Shown here: one piece after another, positions 49,901 through 62,713 of the stretch
How the letters are laid out: the number at the start of each line of letters is the position of its first letter
How positions within the stretch are numbered: the first letter of the stretch is position 1
Assembly (NCBI GenBank): GCA_023053685.1
Contig: JALIGW010000003.1
Location: 47,767,996-47,831,995 of the forward strand
Direction of reading: 5' to 3'
DNA from: Diadophis punctatus similis
Taxonomy: Eukaryota > Chordata > Lepidosauria > Squamata > Dipsadidae
DNA: 64,000 nucleotides
Position numbers and translations under genes: made by a program
Notes under the pieces: generated by a model
Databases searched by the model: none
What the model saw: only the letters and a program-made list of their open reading frames with translations
Told to the model about the DNA's origin: nothing

Positions 49901-52680
49901 AGGATTATTAGGCAAATAGTAGGTATATAGTAACTCTTTTTCACTGTTTAAATGAAGTGGATGGAGCCATGGGTATGGATTTCATGTCAATACTGTATCC
50001 ATAATTTAACATCCACAGGGTTCAACTGTTCGTTTTTTAAGAATTCCAGCTTCAATCACACGGGATGGGAGAGATTTATCTTCTATCTTGATCCACCTTC
50101 CAGTGATTTAGTACTAGATTTAGTACTTTGGTTTTTTCCAATCATGTGGCTTAGCTGGCAATCTGCCTTAAATAGGCCTGATCTCCATATAGTTTTAACA
50201 GTGATCTCATGTTCTATGCCGGTTGGAGGGGAGGGTTTGAGCTGATGCTGTCAGGCTGTGTCTGGATCAGAAGCCTTCTCTTTCTACTCACTGCTTCTGC
50301 AAGGGAAACCTCCAGTAGCCTCTGATTAAATTATTAAACAATTGCCTGAGATAAATGAGATCTTTTATTTGAGAAGCAGTGGGGGAGGATTAATTATACT
50401 TCTTTCATTCTTACGTGCTGTACTAAATATCCACTAAATCCATTATCTGCTGTTAGATATAATTATTCTCAAATACATCCTTCTGATTTTAAAAAAAATG
50501 CATTAATTGTGGCCTTTGACTACCAGTGGTTTCATAAATGACCACCCCATTGCTTTGACTCTAATGCCCTATGTATTGCCAACATGTGAAGTTATTTTTT
50601 CTATCTTACTTAATTTGACAGCTAAGATCTGCTAAAATACAAAAAAGGGCAATGATTTTAGCCCTGAGCCAAATCAAGGTAACACTCTCTCTCAGGTATG
50701 AATCCCCTTCTTTGCAGACCTCTTTGCAATCTTTGGTTAAGATGGTGTGAAACTAATCAGGGTTCATTTGAAGTGCCAACTTTCCCCGACTTGGAGATAC
50801 ATTGAGGGACAATTTTTATACTGAGAAACATGGAAGTTGTAGTAGCTCAATATATCGCTTGAACACCAGGTTGGCAGAAGGTTTATTTTCAAGGACAGGT
50901 GGGTAGTGTTATATCTTGTCTGTCCATTTCATGTGCGAACAAATACAAGGGAAGCAGGAAGAAAAAAAAAAACAAGAAAAACAGTATTGTAAATAGATTG
51001 CTTTTAAGCCTCAGTAAAGAATGTAAAGGGTTTTATGCCAGACTGTACATTTCAGGAGCTTCTCTTGAACATCTTCGGATTCAGATTCTGAACTTAGATT
51101 TCACACTGTACTGTAACTTTTTAAACAAAGGGACTTTCTGGTTTCAGAGCTCAGCAAAATAAATAGGCCTCAAAAGACGAAAGACATCCAGATTTAATAA
51201 TTATCCTATTTGCCTATGAAAATAATTTCATTTTCTAGTCTCTGATACTTTTGATATGCTACAGAGGAAGACTGTAGATACATAGAATTGGCAAGCCAGA
51301 AAACTGAAAGCCATTTAAGCCAGAAAATCTAAATTCCTTATTAAATATTGAAAAGATTTTTAAATGGACCAGTGGGGAATCACCATCTTGAGAATAAGGT
51401 GCTAGAAATACTTTTTTCTACTTTTCCTAAATACTGTAATATATTCAGCATCCACTTTCCACCTGGATTCCTGCCTAATTTCCAGAATATCTAAAGGGGG
51501 GGAAAAGCCAGAAGAGCAAAGTAGTATGAAACAGTTAAATGCTGGTCAACGACTTTATCAAGTTAGAAAAATTAAATCCTGTTATTTGTACCTTAAGCTG
51601 GGGATGAAGAAAAGAAGCTAATAATAAGCCCAGGTCTCAATCGCTCTTGGAGAAAAAGTGTGTATCAAGGGTTAAGACAGCTTAGATGCAAGCTTCTATT
51701 GTCTCACAACACAGAGAACCAGTTGGTGACAAGAGGCAGATGCTGATGAGGGACCATGTGAGACTGGAACAGTGAAAGAAGCTTTCTTATTGTGTGGGAT
51801 CTCTGCTTCAATCATCAGCTTTTGTAGTACAAGAAGCAAATGCTATTAAAATGAAGACTTGTACCAAGAGCCTAAGAATTGGTGCATGACATGAACATCC
51901 TTATGCCAAAGAAGAGCCAACCTGTTGAAGACATAGCCAAGACTGCAACACCTATGAGTGGAATTCCTGAAAGGTAAGGAATCACTGACCCAGCACCCTG
52001 GAACTAAGATGTCATAACAAGAACAGCACATTGAAGGTAACAGGAAATTTAGACCAGTCCTGTAGGACCTGCATGGAAGAAGCTTCTTTACAAGGCATGT
52101 GTGCCATCTTTCTGGAGTAGATCATGTAAACTTTATAATCAAGTACCAAGGAGGTGTGTAACAGCCAAGGAAATTAATGCTTTATGATAGTTGCTTGTGT
52201 CTAGTCAATGACTGTTCCCAGTCTAAGCATTTTAAAAGTAGCTATGGATATTCCCTCCATTCCCCCAACCCTGTATGTAGTATGTGCTTTATAAGAAAAT
52301 TCATCTTGTTTTAAAATCACATTTCAGTTTTGTTGGATGACCACTAATTCTATTATGATACAAAATATTTCTCCTATTTATATTTATCAAACTATTCTCA
52401 ACCGTTATCAATCAAAATATGTCAGTTTCTAGTGCCTATTTTTATCTAGGTCATTCAATTTATATTGTATAGGTATTCCTTTTGATGTTGATTGTCTTTA
52501 TTCACATCATCATTAAGCCTTTATAGCTCTAGATTTATCAGATTTACAAAACTACAGAATAAGGGTGAGCCATTGCTTCAACAGAAGCCATTCTGATATT
52601 TTTTTGCATTATACCTTTCCTAATCTGTTTTTGCCTTTTTCAAAAGATATTAAGATGCTCTCATGGGTCACATAATAGCC
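46940..52680. other. Intergenic between CFAP57 and TMEM125, no gene seen
   Basis: AT-rich, mostly unique sequence. Short open frames (for example minus 48457-48179) have no recognisable domain, splice context or codon pattern. It may hold TMEM125 regulatory elements or an untranslated first exon, which I cannot identify. Confidence 0.5.
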
Positions 52681-52734
52681 ACATCCACATGGGTGGTTTC
52701 TTCCCCAAACCGCAAAGACTTTAACCTTAGACTG

Positions 52735-52880
52735 TCGACCTCTCCCCATTTCTAAGAGGTCTGTAAGGGGCGTGCATAAGCGCACCACCGTGCCTACCGT
52801 CCCTGTCCTATTGTCCTCTTTTATCGTTACTTTTTACTTGTGTTTAGACAAACTACTACTATCCTATCCTATCCTTTTTT
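52735..52880 (+). mobile_element. LINE 3' end with (ATCCT)n
   Basis: gaggtctgtaaggggcgtgc, gcaccaccgtgcctaccgtc and ttgtcctcttttatcgttac lead into atcctatcctatcct, in the manner of the CR1/L3 tail at 9260. Confidence 0.55.
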
Positions 52881-53992
52881 CTGCAATTAACAGAACTTTG
52901 TACCTAAACAGCACATTGCGTGTCTTCTGCTTGCTCTTTCAGGGTGATATTTCACAAGTGTGTTAGTAGATAAAAATTTAATCATGCTTTTCTCATTTTA
53001 TTGGGACGATTGTGAGGCCTTGGTACGATGATTGTGTTTTAATCTGCTGTTTTGATTTTGTGATACTCGGGACTAATTTTATACTGTTTTAATGTGCAGT
53101 GTGAAATGTTTTAGGAATTGCACCAAGGCATTTTACATTGTATGGCAAAATGTGTTGAAAAAAGATGGAAAATACCACCTTGACAGTAGAAGAACTACAG
53201 GTGTCTTCAGGGTGCCTTTGCAGTGGGCTGGAGAAAAGACAGAAGTGATCTAATGAGAGGGTGTCCTTTAAAAATCATTAGAGAACCATCTTTGTACTGT
53301 AATTAAAAGGGACATGAGGATGAGCCCTAGGATCAGAATAATTACTTTAATTGTTTTATGAAAAATATATCTGTGAAAGAACAGGCTATTTTATATTCTT
53401 AATATTTTTAACAAATGCAAAGCTAACCCCAACATGATGTAAACTGGATTTCAATATAGAACCTATTTTTGCCTTTTCTCACCGGAAAACTTTTTTTTTT
53501 CTCTTTCAATGTCTATCATCCTGATGTCATGAGACATGCGTGCAGCAAATATAATTTCTCTTTGCCTCCCATCAAGGCAAAAGCTAATACAAAGAGCCAA
53601 GTTTGGCAGCCTGAGAATATCAAACCCTTAAAGAAGAGATTATAAGTATTTTTAAGATGATTGTCAAATTGATAAGAGGTGGGGGTGTTACTAAAATAGC
53701 ATTAAAACCTGAGACTAGAAATAAGAGAAGTATTTCTTATATTATGCTAACAAATTATTGAAACTGTGTAAATGAGAAAATACATCCAAAAGTTTCATAG
53801 AGGCAAGTATCAGTAATAAGTTACTTCTTATTAGACAATCTTGCTTTTCCTGGCACAAACATTTTGCCCATAAAAAACTGGTTTGACTTGCATGAACCCT
53901 ACTTGATCCCATGGGGAGTGGTCCTCATCACTCTTTCTTCTCACCTTTCGGAGAGAAAGCTCTTTTCATATTTTATCACTGTTTCCTTTACA

Positions 53993-54286
53993 GATAACTG
54001 GCAGGATCTGGGCGTGCTCAGAAGGGAGCTGCAAAACGCTGAAGCAGGTTTCAGTCTCAGCCTCAGCCAGAAGTCTTCCATTTCTGCTGTTCCCTCTCAA
54101 CCATTTCCATCCAAGAAGGAAAAAAAATGTGATTTGGATAGGAACCAAATAGAAGTTCATTGCCTCTATCCCCAGGAAAATGTGTCAAGTACCCACCCTC
54201 TTCCTTGCTGCCATCCTCCAGGCCAGTTGAAAGCAGCAGTTCCTGTGGCCCATCGTTGCAGTATATGAGCCGGTTCAGCATCCACC
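53993..54286 (+). other. TMEM125: Probable TMEM125 5' UTR in the coding exon
   Basis: A good acceptor (gtttcctttacag) ends at 53992, 294 nt before the ATG, and the sequence becomes less AT-rich there. This fits a non-coding first exon upstream spliced into the coding exon. The upstream exon was not located. Confidence 0.55.
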
Positions 54287-54958
54287 ATGGCGGAACTGGA
54301 GCACCTGAATGAACCCAGGCTCCCAGCTCGTGCCAACCGGATCCAGAGGAACATCCTGGAAGAGCACGTGGAGCTATGGTGGTTCCAGGAGCCCAAGAAG
54401 TCCCTTATTTGCTATGGAGTAGCAGTGGCCTTGATCCTAGCCTGTGGGGTGGGTGGTATTGCCCTGCTGTACAGTACTAGCAGTCGCTCTGGAGAGTGGA
54501 GGCTGGCAGTGGGCACAACACTCTGTCTGCTGGCACTCTTGGTACTACTGAAGCAGCTGTTGAGCTCTGCCATCCAGGACATGAACTGCATTCATAGACG
54601 GGAACAGGTGGAGTTGCTGAAGAGCGGTGGCGCCTCGGACTCTGCCGTGCTTCTGCTGACAGCTTTGGTGCTGCTGGTGTGTGGCACAGTGCTCACAGCC
54701 CTCTCTACCACCAGTGTCAGCACTAATCCCCCAACCCCGCGCCCCTTAGCCAGCATGTTTATCAGTGGCATTGTGCTCACAGCCGCTGGAGCAATTATCC
54801 TCTTCAGCCTGTTGTTCTACTTGACATGGACTTCCTGCCGTACGGCTACCCGTCAGAACCAGGGGGCCGAACACAACAGTGCTATTTTCACTGTATCAGG
54901 ACATATCTCAGCCAGCCAGCAATTTCCTCCTACCTCCAGCATGGCAAACTTAATTTAA
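54287..54958 (+). CDS. TMEM125: TMEM125, four-pass transmembrane protein
   Basis: Intronless open frame of 223 aa with ATG in context ccaccATGG. Hydrophobic segments lie at about residues 41-63, 73-93, 119-141 and 156-181. Strong family matches are [15 protein letters not shown] before TM1, [29 protein letters not shown], and the C-terminal [10 protein letters not shown]...SSMANLI, which parallels the human end. Length is close to human (about 219 aa). Function is unknown; the family is membrane-bound and epithelial in mammals. It lies downstream of CFAP57 in the same orientation, as in human. Confidence 0.96.
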   Translation: MAELEHLNEPRLPARANRIQRNILEEHVELWWFQEPKKSLICYGVAVALILACGVGGIALLYSTSSRSGEWRLAVGTTLCLLALLVLLKQLLSSAIQDMNCIHRREQVELLKSGGASDSAVLLLTALVLLVCGTVLTALSTTSVSTNPPTPRPLASMFISGIVLTAAGAIILFSLLFYLTWTSCRTATRQNQGAEHNSAIFTVSGHISASQQFPPTSSMANLI

Positions 54959-55260
54959 CCATCAAGGACATAATGGTGACTGTGATTGCCTCTGAGATTA
55001 CTCTGACTTTACCGTTGGATTTGCCCTACATGTCATCTGACCCAAACTCAGATGTGATGAACTTTTCACCACCCAAACCCAAATGTGATGAACTTTTCAC
55101 CACAGAGCAGTTATTCTCAGTCAGTATTGAGGGCTGGCTTCTTGGCAAAATGTTTGCTTTGTAGCACCAGGAGATTCAAAAGAAATGTAAATGAAGGAAA
55201 ACAAATGGCTATCCTTCTCAAGTGGGACTGTGGTTATCCTAAGTAACTAAGGCAACTTGA
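54959..55260 (+). other. TMEM125: TMEM125 3' UTR, start
   Basis: Follows the TAA stop. It contains an imperfect duplication of gatgatgaac-type sequence (gtgatgaacttttcaccac twice, about 55055 and 55085). The true end of the transcript was not found. Confidence 0.45.
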
Positions 55261-55272
55261 ACACGTAGAGAA

Positions 55273-55277
<5 letters not shown>

Positions 55278-55323
<46 letters not shown>
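55278..55323 (+). repeat. (CT)n microsatellite
   Basis: About 23 uninterrupted CT units. Confidence 0.96.
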
Positions 55324-55326
<3 letters not shown>

Positions 55327-56286
55327 CCACTGAAAATCCATTTCAATCTAACGTTGGTTTCTGAGGCATTACTGTACCACCTATTTCTTTTTTGCATTCA
55401 AAAGGACTAGAAGCTTGCTTTTACAAAAAGGAAAGCCGCAGCTCTGTAGAAATTAAATCAGTTTTAAGCTTATGTGATGTAATAGTGAGAAACCCCAAAT
55501 GCACAAAAGTCTATTTAGAACAACCAAAGTATGAATGCAAAAGAATAACTAAGCTACATAGAGCATATTTTCAACAAAGTGTATATTCCTAGCCAGAACA
55601 CTGAAGATCATGGCAAAATACCCTAAGATTCAGCTGCCACGGCTACTGGATGTAGACTGTAAAAATCCAGGTGACCACAAGATGATAGCAACAAGTTATA
55701 TTTGTATGCTTCTTTTTGCTATCTTCTAGCAATCCCAAATTTTGTAACCCAGATATGGCAATTATGACACTTGCCATTATTATTTATTATTTATTAAATT
55801 TATTGGCCGTCCATCTTACCACAGACTAATGGTACGTGATAGAAAATAAGAGGATAGGAATAGTATTTTCCAGTCTTAAGATTTTTGTGTTCTCCAGTTT
55901 GGAAACAAGATAAAGTCACCCAGTCACTGGGAGTCAGGTGGCATGTAAATTTCATGAATGTTTATTAGTAGTATTATAAAAGAAAGTTTACAGGAGAAGC
56001 ATACTGTGTGAATCCAGGGAAGCATCAATTCGTGCAATATATGGAAAACAAAAGCGGTATAGGTATGCTGGTGTATGAAGAAATAATACTTAGTTTACCT
56101 TTATAATGGAAGTCCCTAGGTCTGATTATTTCAAGGAACATCTTGCTCCAGACAAAGAGCAAAATGGATGTACAGCATCTGCAGATGAGGAACTTTATAA
56201 TATCTGTCCCTTCCTGCAATGCCAGCTTTCTCAACAGCAGTAAAATAGCAAAGAAAGTCAGTAAAGTTTACTTAAATTGTACTGTA

Positions 56287-56672
56287 CAGGTAGTCCTCAA
56301 CTTGCAACAGTTCATTTAGTGACCGTTCAAAGTTACAACGGTACTGAAAAAAAGTGACTTATGATCGTTTTTCACTTACAACCATTGCAGTATCCTCATG
56401 GTCAGGTAATCAAAATTCAGATGCTTGACAACTGGCTCATATTTATGACGGTTGCTGTGTCCCAGGGTCATGTGATCAACTTTTGTGACCTCCTGACAAG
56501 CAAAGTCAATGGGGAAGCCAAATGAACAACGTTACTAACTTAACAACTGCAGTGCTTCAATTAACAACTGTGGCAAGAAAGGTTGTAAAGTGGGGGAAAA
56601 GTCACTTAACAAATGGCTCACTTAGCAACATAACTTTTGCATGCTATTGTGGTCATAAGTCGAGGACTACCT
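56287..56672. mobile_element. TIR element B3
   Basis: Ends caggtagtcctcaacttgca and ataagtcgaggactacct, with TA beside the left end and near the right. Interior as in B1 (6337-6714), same orientation. Confidence 0.8.
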
Positions 56673-58379
56673 TATGAATGCTTGATTTCCATCATATGTG
56701 CAAAAGGAGATGAATGAAATGATATGTTGTTTAAGAAATGTGAAGATTCTTGCAGTGATAGGGGGTCCTTTTATCTCAACTAAAGTACAATACAGCTACA
56801 TTTCTATTATTTTTAAATGATTTTAGCACTATCTACAATACTTGATCTGGAAGAAAAAAGATGTTGCTTTGTTCAGCTTCTAAGCCCTTTTGAAATGTAA
56901 TTTGATTCATATGTGTATCTTGAAAATCAAAATTAAATAAGATAATGTAACAGCTTGTTGCTTCACCAGGTATCCATCTACCTATGGATAGCTTACATCC
57001 AATTACCATATTATTAAAACTTAGTTCTCACATACAAGCTTATTCACTCGTCCTCAGATGTTATAGCAATTCCCACTGGAATTCAAATGAAAAAACCTGT
57101 GGAGGAATCTGCTGCTATTCCCCACATTTCTGTGGCTCCTACTTTACCAAGTATCATTCTACAGCTATAACCCAGGATCCATTCACATGTCTTCAAGAAA
57201 CCTGGCTATAGTTGTGAGCTATTAAACTGTGAGGCAACCATTACCATTTCAAAAGTTTACTGGAGTTGGATAGCCAATTAATTTCCTCACATTTATGGCA
57301 TCAAAAGTATCCTCACTTTGCATCTTACCAAAACATGTGAAAAAACAGAGAATGTGCATTTTTTCTTGCTATAAACATTTAAAAGTTCAAAAAGTTCATT
57401 AATGATTTCTACATTTGCTTGGGTGTTAGCTCTACTGAATTTAGTGGGAAGAATATAAGATTAAAAGCACCCTAGACACATGTTATGCCAAAAGTCAACT
57501 ATATTCCCTTCTTATCTTTCCAGCAGAGTGGCTCTAAGCAAGGCTTTCTGTCTGCTAGACATTTGGGACTTTTTAGGATTTTAATGTAAACCCTTTCCAG
57601 TTTCTTTAAATTCATAATTCCAATTTCAGACAATATTAAAGCCTAATTCTAGAATAAAAAGATTTATATAATTGAGGGGAGGAAGCATATCCCCATCCTT
57701 TAGCCAAAATCTTCATCTTACTGTCATATTAATATGGTCTCTCTCTCCCCCTCCAGGTGGAAAGCTAGTAGATATCCTAAAAGCCCAATTTCTTTCTGGT
57801 TTCAGATCCAAAGAACTTGGGATGCACATATTGTAGAGGAAGTTTAACCATAGTAGCCATAAGCCAGACTTGCAAAAGCCTGCAAGTTCAATTACAGGTA
57901 TCTTTGGCTAATATGATCACAGGCAGCAAGTGCTGAGTAATATCTCTGCCGAGTCATATCTGATGGAAGAAAATTTATGCAACGGATCTGAAATTACTAA
58001 ACAGGACTTTGCAAAGCAATTGAAAGAGTACTTGGCAAAGGATGTTAGTGCAAACAAAGCATCTCTCCCTTAAGCATTAAAGTGGCCGCATCCTCTAGAA
58101 GGCTGCCTTTGATTGTCTGCAGGTGCAAGTACATACACGGACAACACACAGCAGTATACATGAAGGCCATGAGTGAGAATATTATATGCAACGATCTATC
58201 CCAGACTTCCCCGGTAAGTGCCTTCCAGGTAAGTGATGTGCTGCAGGAAACTACCTGATGCTGATGGTTTCAGACCCCTTTTTTTCTCCCTCTACTCTAA
58301 GGTGGTCATCCAGAAGTTTTGCAACCTACATCTGTTCTGTATTTGCCTGACTGCCAGAAGTTTTTGCAAGCGGCCACGA

Positions 58380-58625
58380 ACTCACAAAACTACCCGGTCC
58401 ACATACTTCTCAGTCGCTTCTTGAAAACAAACCCAATGCAAACTTCCGTGCGATGACGTCATCCGCGGCAAGTTTTCTACCAGACTATTTCCGTAAGCGC
58501 TCTTAGACATAGAAAGGAAAGAGTCGCTCACGCTCTCAGCGGGGCTTGAAATTGCTGCCGTACCGAGCCTTGACGCGTCAGCCGACTCTTGGATCGTGGA
58601 AGATGTAGTCGTCTTCTTTTGATTC
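58380..58625. promoter_or_regulatory. CpG-rich promoter-like patch, gene unknown
   Basis: An isolated CpG cluster in AT-rich DNA. ACTTCCG (58442-58448, ETS-like), TGACGTCA (58454-58461, full CRE) and, on the minus strand, gactacatcttccacgatcc (58610-58591), reminiscent of the ZNF143 motif. A minus-strand donor gtgagt follows ttttg at 58385. An 81-codon minus frame crosses the patch (58627-58382) but resembles no family. It could be the first exon and promoter of a coding gene or lncRNA. Confidence 0.45.
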
Positions 58626-58834
58626 ATAGAGAGTTTTTTTTAATGTATTACATGTATTACTGAAAGATGAGACAAAAAACCTATGCACAACATAATATGC
58701 CTGGATTTGCAAAACAATTTTGCTTTTCGAATTATTGATTTACCGAGTTCACAGACCATCACACTAAATTTTGTTTGGTTTGGCACTTATTATCTACTAA
58801 AATCTGTTTCTCACACTGAAAATATTTTTCAAAT

Positions 58835-58935
58835 TCGGTAACTTTAAGATTTGTAGACTTCCACTCTCAGAATTCTGAGAGTTTAGAGACATACATTCTA
58901 AACATTTAAACATTGCTGGGTTTGAAAAACTCTGC
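58835..58935. mobile_element. Relic of the palindromic hAT MITE family
   Basis: aactttaagatttgtagact, ctctcagaattctgagag and tgggtttgaaaaactctg resemble the element at 22180-22314. Ends are not intact. Confidence 0.5.
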
Positions 58936-59184
58936 TCTAAACCAAGTGGCAAATGATCAATTTTTCTATGGCTTAGGAGTCAATGTCACCGGAAGAGATC
59001 ATGTTCTCTTTTCTCTCACTTTTGCTGCTGCATTTTGGTGTTTCAAGGTTGTTTTTAATTATATGGGCAATAATGGTGCTCTCTGTACTACCAAAAAAAG
59101 GTTGGTCCTTTTAAAATTAAGAGCATAGCTTGAAAGGACTGTGAATAAGGTTGGGGCAAGTGTCACACTAACATCTTTCGTGAC

Positions 59185-59450
59185 AGCATTTGATTAATGT
59201 TTGAAATCTCCAAGAAGCTGGAGTGCCAGAGGATATTCAACCTGGAAATAAGGAGAAACTTTCTGACAGTGAGAGCGATCAACCAGTGGAACAGCTTGCC
59301 TGCGGAGGTTGTGAGAGCTCCAACACTTGAGACTTTCAAAGGGAGATTGGACTGCCATTTGTCCGAAATGGTGTAGGGACTCCTACTTGAGGGGGGGGGG
59401 TTGGATTAGATGACCTACAAGGTCCCTTCCAACTCTAATAATCTGTAATG
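59185..59450 (+). mobile_element. CR1 LINE 3' end, ORF2 C-terminus and UTR
   Basis: The frame reads RRNFLTVRAINQWNSLPAEV-like residues and TFKGRLDCHL-like residues, the CR1 ORF2 end. It is followed by gggggttggattagatgacc and ggtcccttccaactctaata. Confidence 0.85.
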
Positions 59451-60218
59451 CAAAGGGGCTTTTGCTTCAGAAACTGCCATCTCTGTAGAAATAGGTAACA
59501 CAAGACAAGCTGGGAAATGCATTTGATTTAATGCCTGTTTTGTCTGTTGTGCTATTAGGTAGCATGTTTTCTGTTATTTCTCAGTACCCGCCAGTGTACT
59601 GTGTGCAATTCCAGCCTTTATCTTTCACACAGAGTGGATATGAAGACATGTTATTTATTTAGAACAATATTGTATATTAATCACTGGTCATTTTGAATCC
59701 AATCCCTTCCATAGCTTTTTTCAAATTTTGAAGCAAACTAGCACCATCTTGTGGTTTAACCAGGCCATGGTATTTTCCTGTTGATTATTTTGTTAATTAG
59801 TTTACTGGGAGCTATATTCTGTACATTGACAGCTCTGTAATTCTTTCAGTGTTAAATTTGATATATTATGAATATATGCACAGGGCCTTTAAATCATTTT
59901 TCCATAAACTCTAACTTTATTTATCTCTTGTGAGATTGGTCTGTCTTCCAAGAAAGAGAAGGAAGAGGTGAATCCTCTAGCTACATATCTATGTGTGGTA
60001 TAGCCAGGAAGTAGTATTTTAGAAATTACTTCAGTTTTTGAATTTTAAAACTTTTAATCTTGACAAAGATAGCACAGGTTGTGAAATTCCTTTCTCTCAC
60101 AAACAGCGTTGGTGCCCTCTGGAAGTAAGATACCTAGTAGGAGCAGGAATTACAAGGCTGGAGGAACTACAAACAATTACTACAAAGCAGGAAGTAGCCA
60201 GGATGTGAAGTCCTAGAG

Positions 60219-61961
60219 CTGTGATGGTGAACCTATGGCACACGTGCCGGAAGTGGCACGCAGAGCCATGTCTCCTAGCACGCACAGCGTCACCCATTCC
60301 TCTTCTGGGTTTCCAGCACACGCATGCTCACTGGCCAGCTAGTCTTCTGGTTACTGGTATGCATGCACATGCGACGATCAGCTGGCCTTCACACGAGTGT
60401 CAGAGCCAGAAACCGGAAGATCAGCCTGCCAGCTGATCGTCGCGCACGCATGCGTGTCAGTAACCAGAAGACTACTTGGCTGGTGCGCATGCATGAGCCG
60501 GAAACCCGGAAGTTTATTTCCCGGCATATGCATGCCCACTGGGCAGCTCCTCTTAGCATGCGTGTGCACCGCCCATGCGTCGACGCATACATGCAGCCCT
60601 GGGACATCCACCCCCTTGCCAGCCAGGAGTGCTGCCATCAGTCGCTCCCCTGTGTCCGTCCGCCTGCCTGCCTCGTCACCGCCGCAGCGAGGAAAGGCCC
60701 CGAAGCTGTGCTACCCAGAGTGCAAGGCTGGCAAGAGGAGGAGCCGCTGCTGCCTCTTAGCCGGTGCGAACGGCCTGCCACTGCAGCCTGCCACCACCCT
60801 CTCTGCCCCGCTGGCTGCTCCTGCCACTGTCAGGGAAGCGGCTGCGCAAGAACTGCTGCCACCAGGGGCGAGGGTGTGTGTGGCAACGATGGGTGGTCCG
60901 GGGCTTCCCTGTCTCCCCATCCGAGTGGGCTTCTTGCATGGCCCCAGGCCTCTGGTGGGGAGGGAAGAAAGCTTCTTTAAAAGAGGAGGGGGGTCCTCCT
61001 AGCAGCGTCACTTCCCCTTTGCCCCCTCCTCTTTTAAATGACTGTGCACCACCAAGAGCAACTTTCCAAGCCAGGGGACACACCCCTGACTGGGGGGGGG
61101 TGATGTGGGGGGGATGTTGCCCCCTCCCAGGCAGGAAGTTGCTGGTGCGGATCTGCCTTGGTCGCTGGTGCTTTGGCTTCGCCGGGTTCCGCTGGAGAGC
61201 TGGAGAGCGGAGGAGGATGCGCGGCTCTGGCCCCATCACCCTGGCCAGGAACTTTTCTGGACTTTGTGTGTGCTGGGGGGATGGAGGGAGGAGGTTCCGT
61301 CTCTGGGGCTGGGGAGTTTTGGAGACAAGAGGGGCTTGTGGAAGAGGGGCGAAGGCCAGGATCCCTCCTTTCCCCTTGCCCACCCAGGAAGCCGTCCTGC
61401 CGGGCGCAGCATCCTGCCCCCTTGCCAAGGGTGCTGGTGTTGGCGTTGGCATGTTCCGGTCCAAAAGGGCCGGGGGAGAGGAGATGAGCTCTGGCCCCTC
61501 ACTTCAACTGGGGAGGGGGGTGTTTGAAGGGGAGTCGGGCAGGACTTGCTTCAGGATCGATCCCAAAGCTAAGCGGTAAGAGGTGTGCCAGCCAGGAAGT
61601 GATCATGCTGTCTTGGAAGAAGTGGCTGGAGAGGGTTGCACCAACCTGCACGAACGGCTTGCCAGTCTTGCGCTCCAGGCAGCATCCAGCATGGCTGGCT
61701 GGCTGGACGCTGCACGGAGCGCGAGGCTGGAAGGAGGAGCATACCGGCAAAAGTTTGGTGCAGGAGGCTTTCGAGGCCCAAAATGGGATACGGGGGATGA
61801 ACGCATGCGCAGTGCGGGTCGCATGCGCAGGGGGAGCGTGGGGGGTCATGCGTGCATGTGCAGGTGGTGTACATTGCATTATGGGTGCCAGAACACGCAT
61901 GCTGTTGTGCGCATGCACACACACTTTTGGCACGCAACGACAAAAGGGTTCGCCATCACTG
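60219..61961. mobile_element. Large hAT-like element A5, TSD tcctagag
   Basis: Ends ctgtgatggtgaacc and ggttcgccatcactg, with the perfect duplication tcctagag at 60211-60218 and 61962-61969. 1743 bp, very GC-rich, full of gcatgcgca-type units. It contains reversed copies of a gctggc/gcaagact motif set similar to A3 (gcgctcc near 61668 and ggagcgcgaggctgg near 61715). Long overlapping frames on both strands show no transposase motif. Confidence 0.9.
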
Positions 61962-62713
61962 TCCTAGAGGATTTCAGGGAGGGCAGGGCAAGCCTCTGTC
62001 CTGTAGCTAAGTATTCCACCAGGGTTTTTGAAAGAGAAGAAACTTTGGCTAGATCTATAAACTATTTTGTATTATCTCTATTTTTCTAAAAGTTTTATAT
62101 GAAAACTTTGACAAAAGCAATGATAGGTGGCAGAAGTCAATATCCTTATGACAATATGACACGTTTGGCATATGGAAGATTGTGGCTTAGAATGTAAGAG
62201 GAGTAAATATTAAGGAGCATGAACTATACTAGCACATTTAAGAAAAATAGATATATTGTAAAGATATATTTTTTCTATTGTAAAAAAATTCAAAGACAAA
62301 GGGACAGAATCCAATAAAACTCAGTGAAGATGCTCTAACCTTGTGGAATGGAACTGATGAATATTCCTGGGAAGTGAAAGTGTAGAGTTAATGATGAATG
62401 AAAGAAATAAAATGCATGTCAGAAAGTATGAACATGTGTCATCTGGAGTGTTGTGGATGCATATGAAAGGAGGAATCCATAGAATGGCGATAGTTGCATG
62501 TTAAGTTCCAGTGAATCATAATAATGGAAGAACCAGAGATGAGTTTAGAGGAAAATTGTGCAACACTGAAAGAATGTGATCCAGGGAGAAGGATTATTCT
62601 GTTTGATGACATGCTTTGAGGTAATACTTTGAGCGAGGAATTTGATTGGTCCAATCATGTGGAATTCAAAGTCCTAAATCACAATTCCCGCATGTACTTA
62701 AACATGTATATAC

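Noticed and set aside
54063..54396. Minus-strand frames over TMEM125
   Set aside because: Shadows of the TMEM125 UTR and coding exon.
58382..58627. 81-codon minus frame as a coding gene
   Set aside because: Ser/Thr-rich without family resemblance, and it overlaps promoter-type motifs; treated as promoter-like patch instead.
60764..61579. 271-codon plus frame and 235-codon minus frame (61464-60757)
   Set aside because: Overlapping antisense frames in a CpG-rich hAT-like element; low-complexity composition and no transposase motif.
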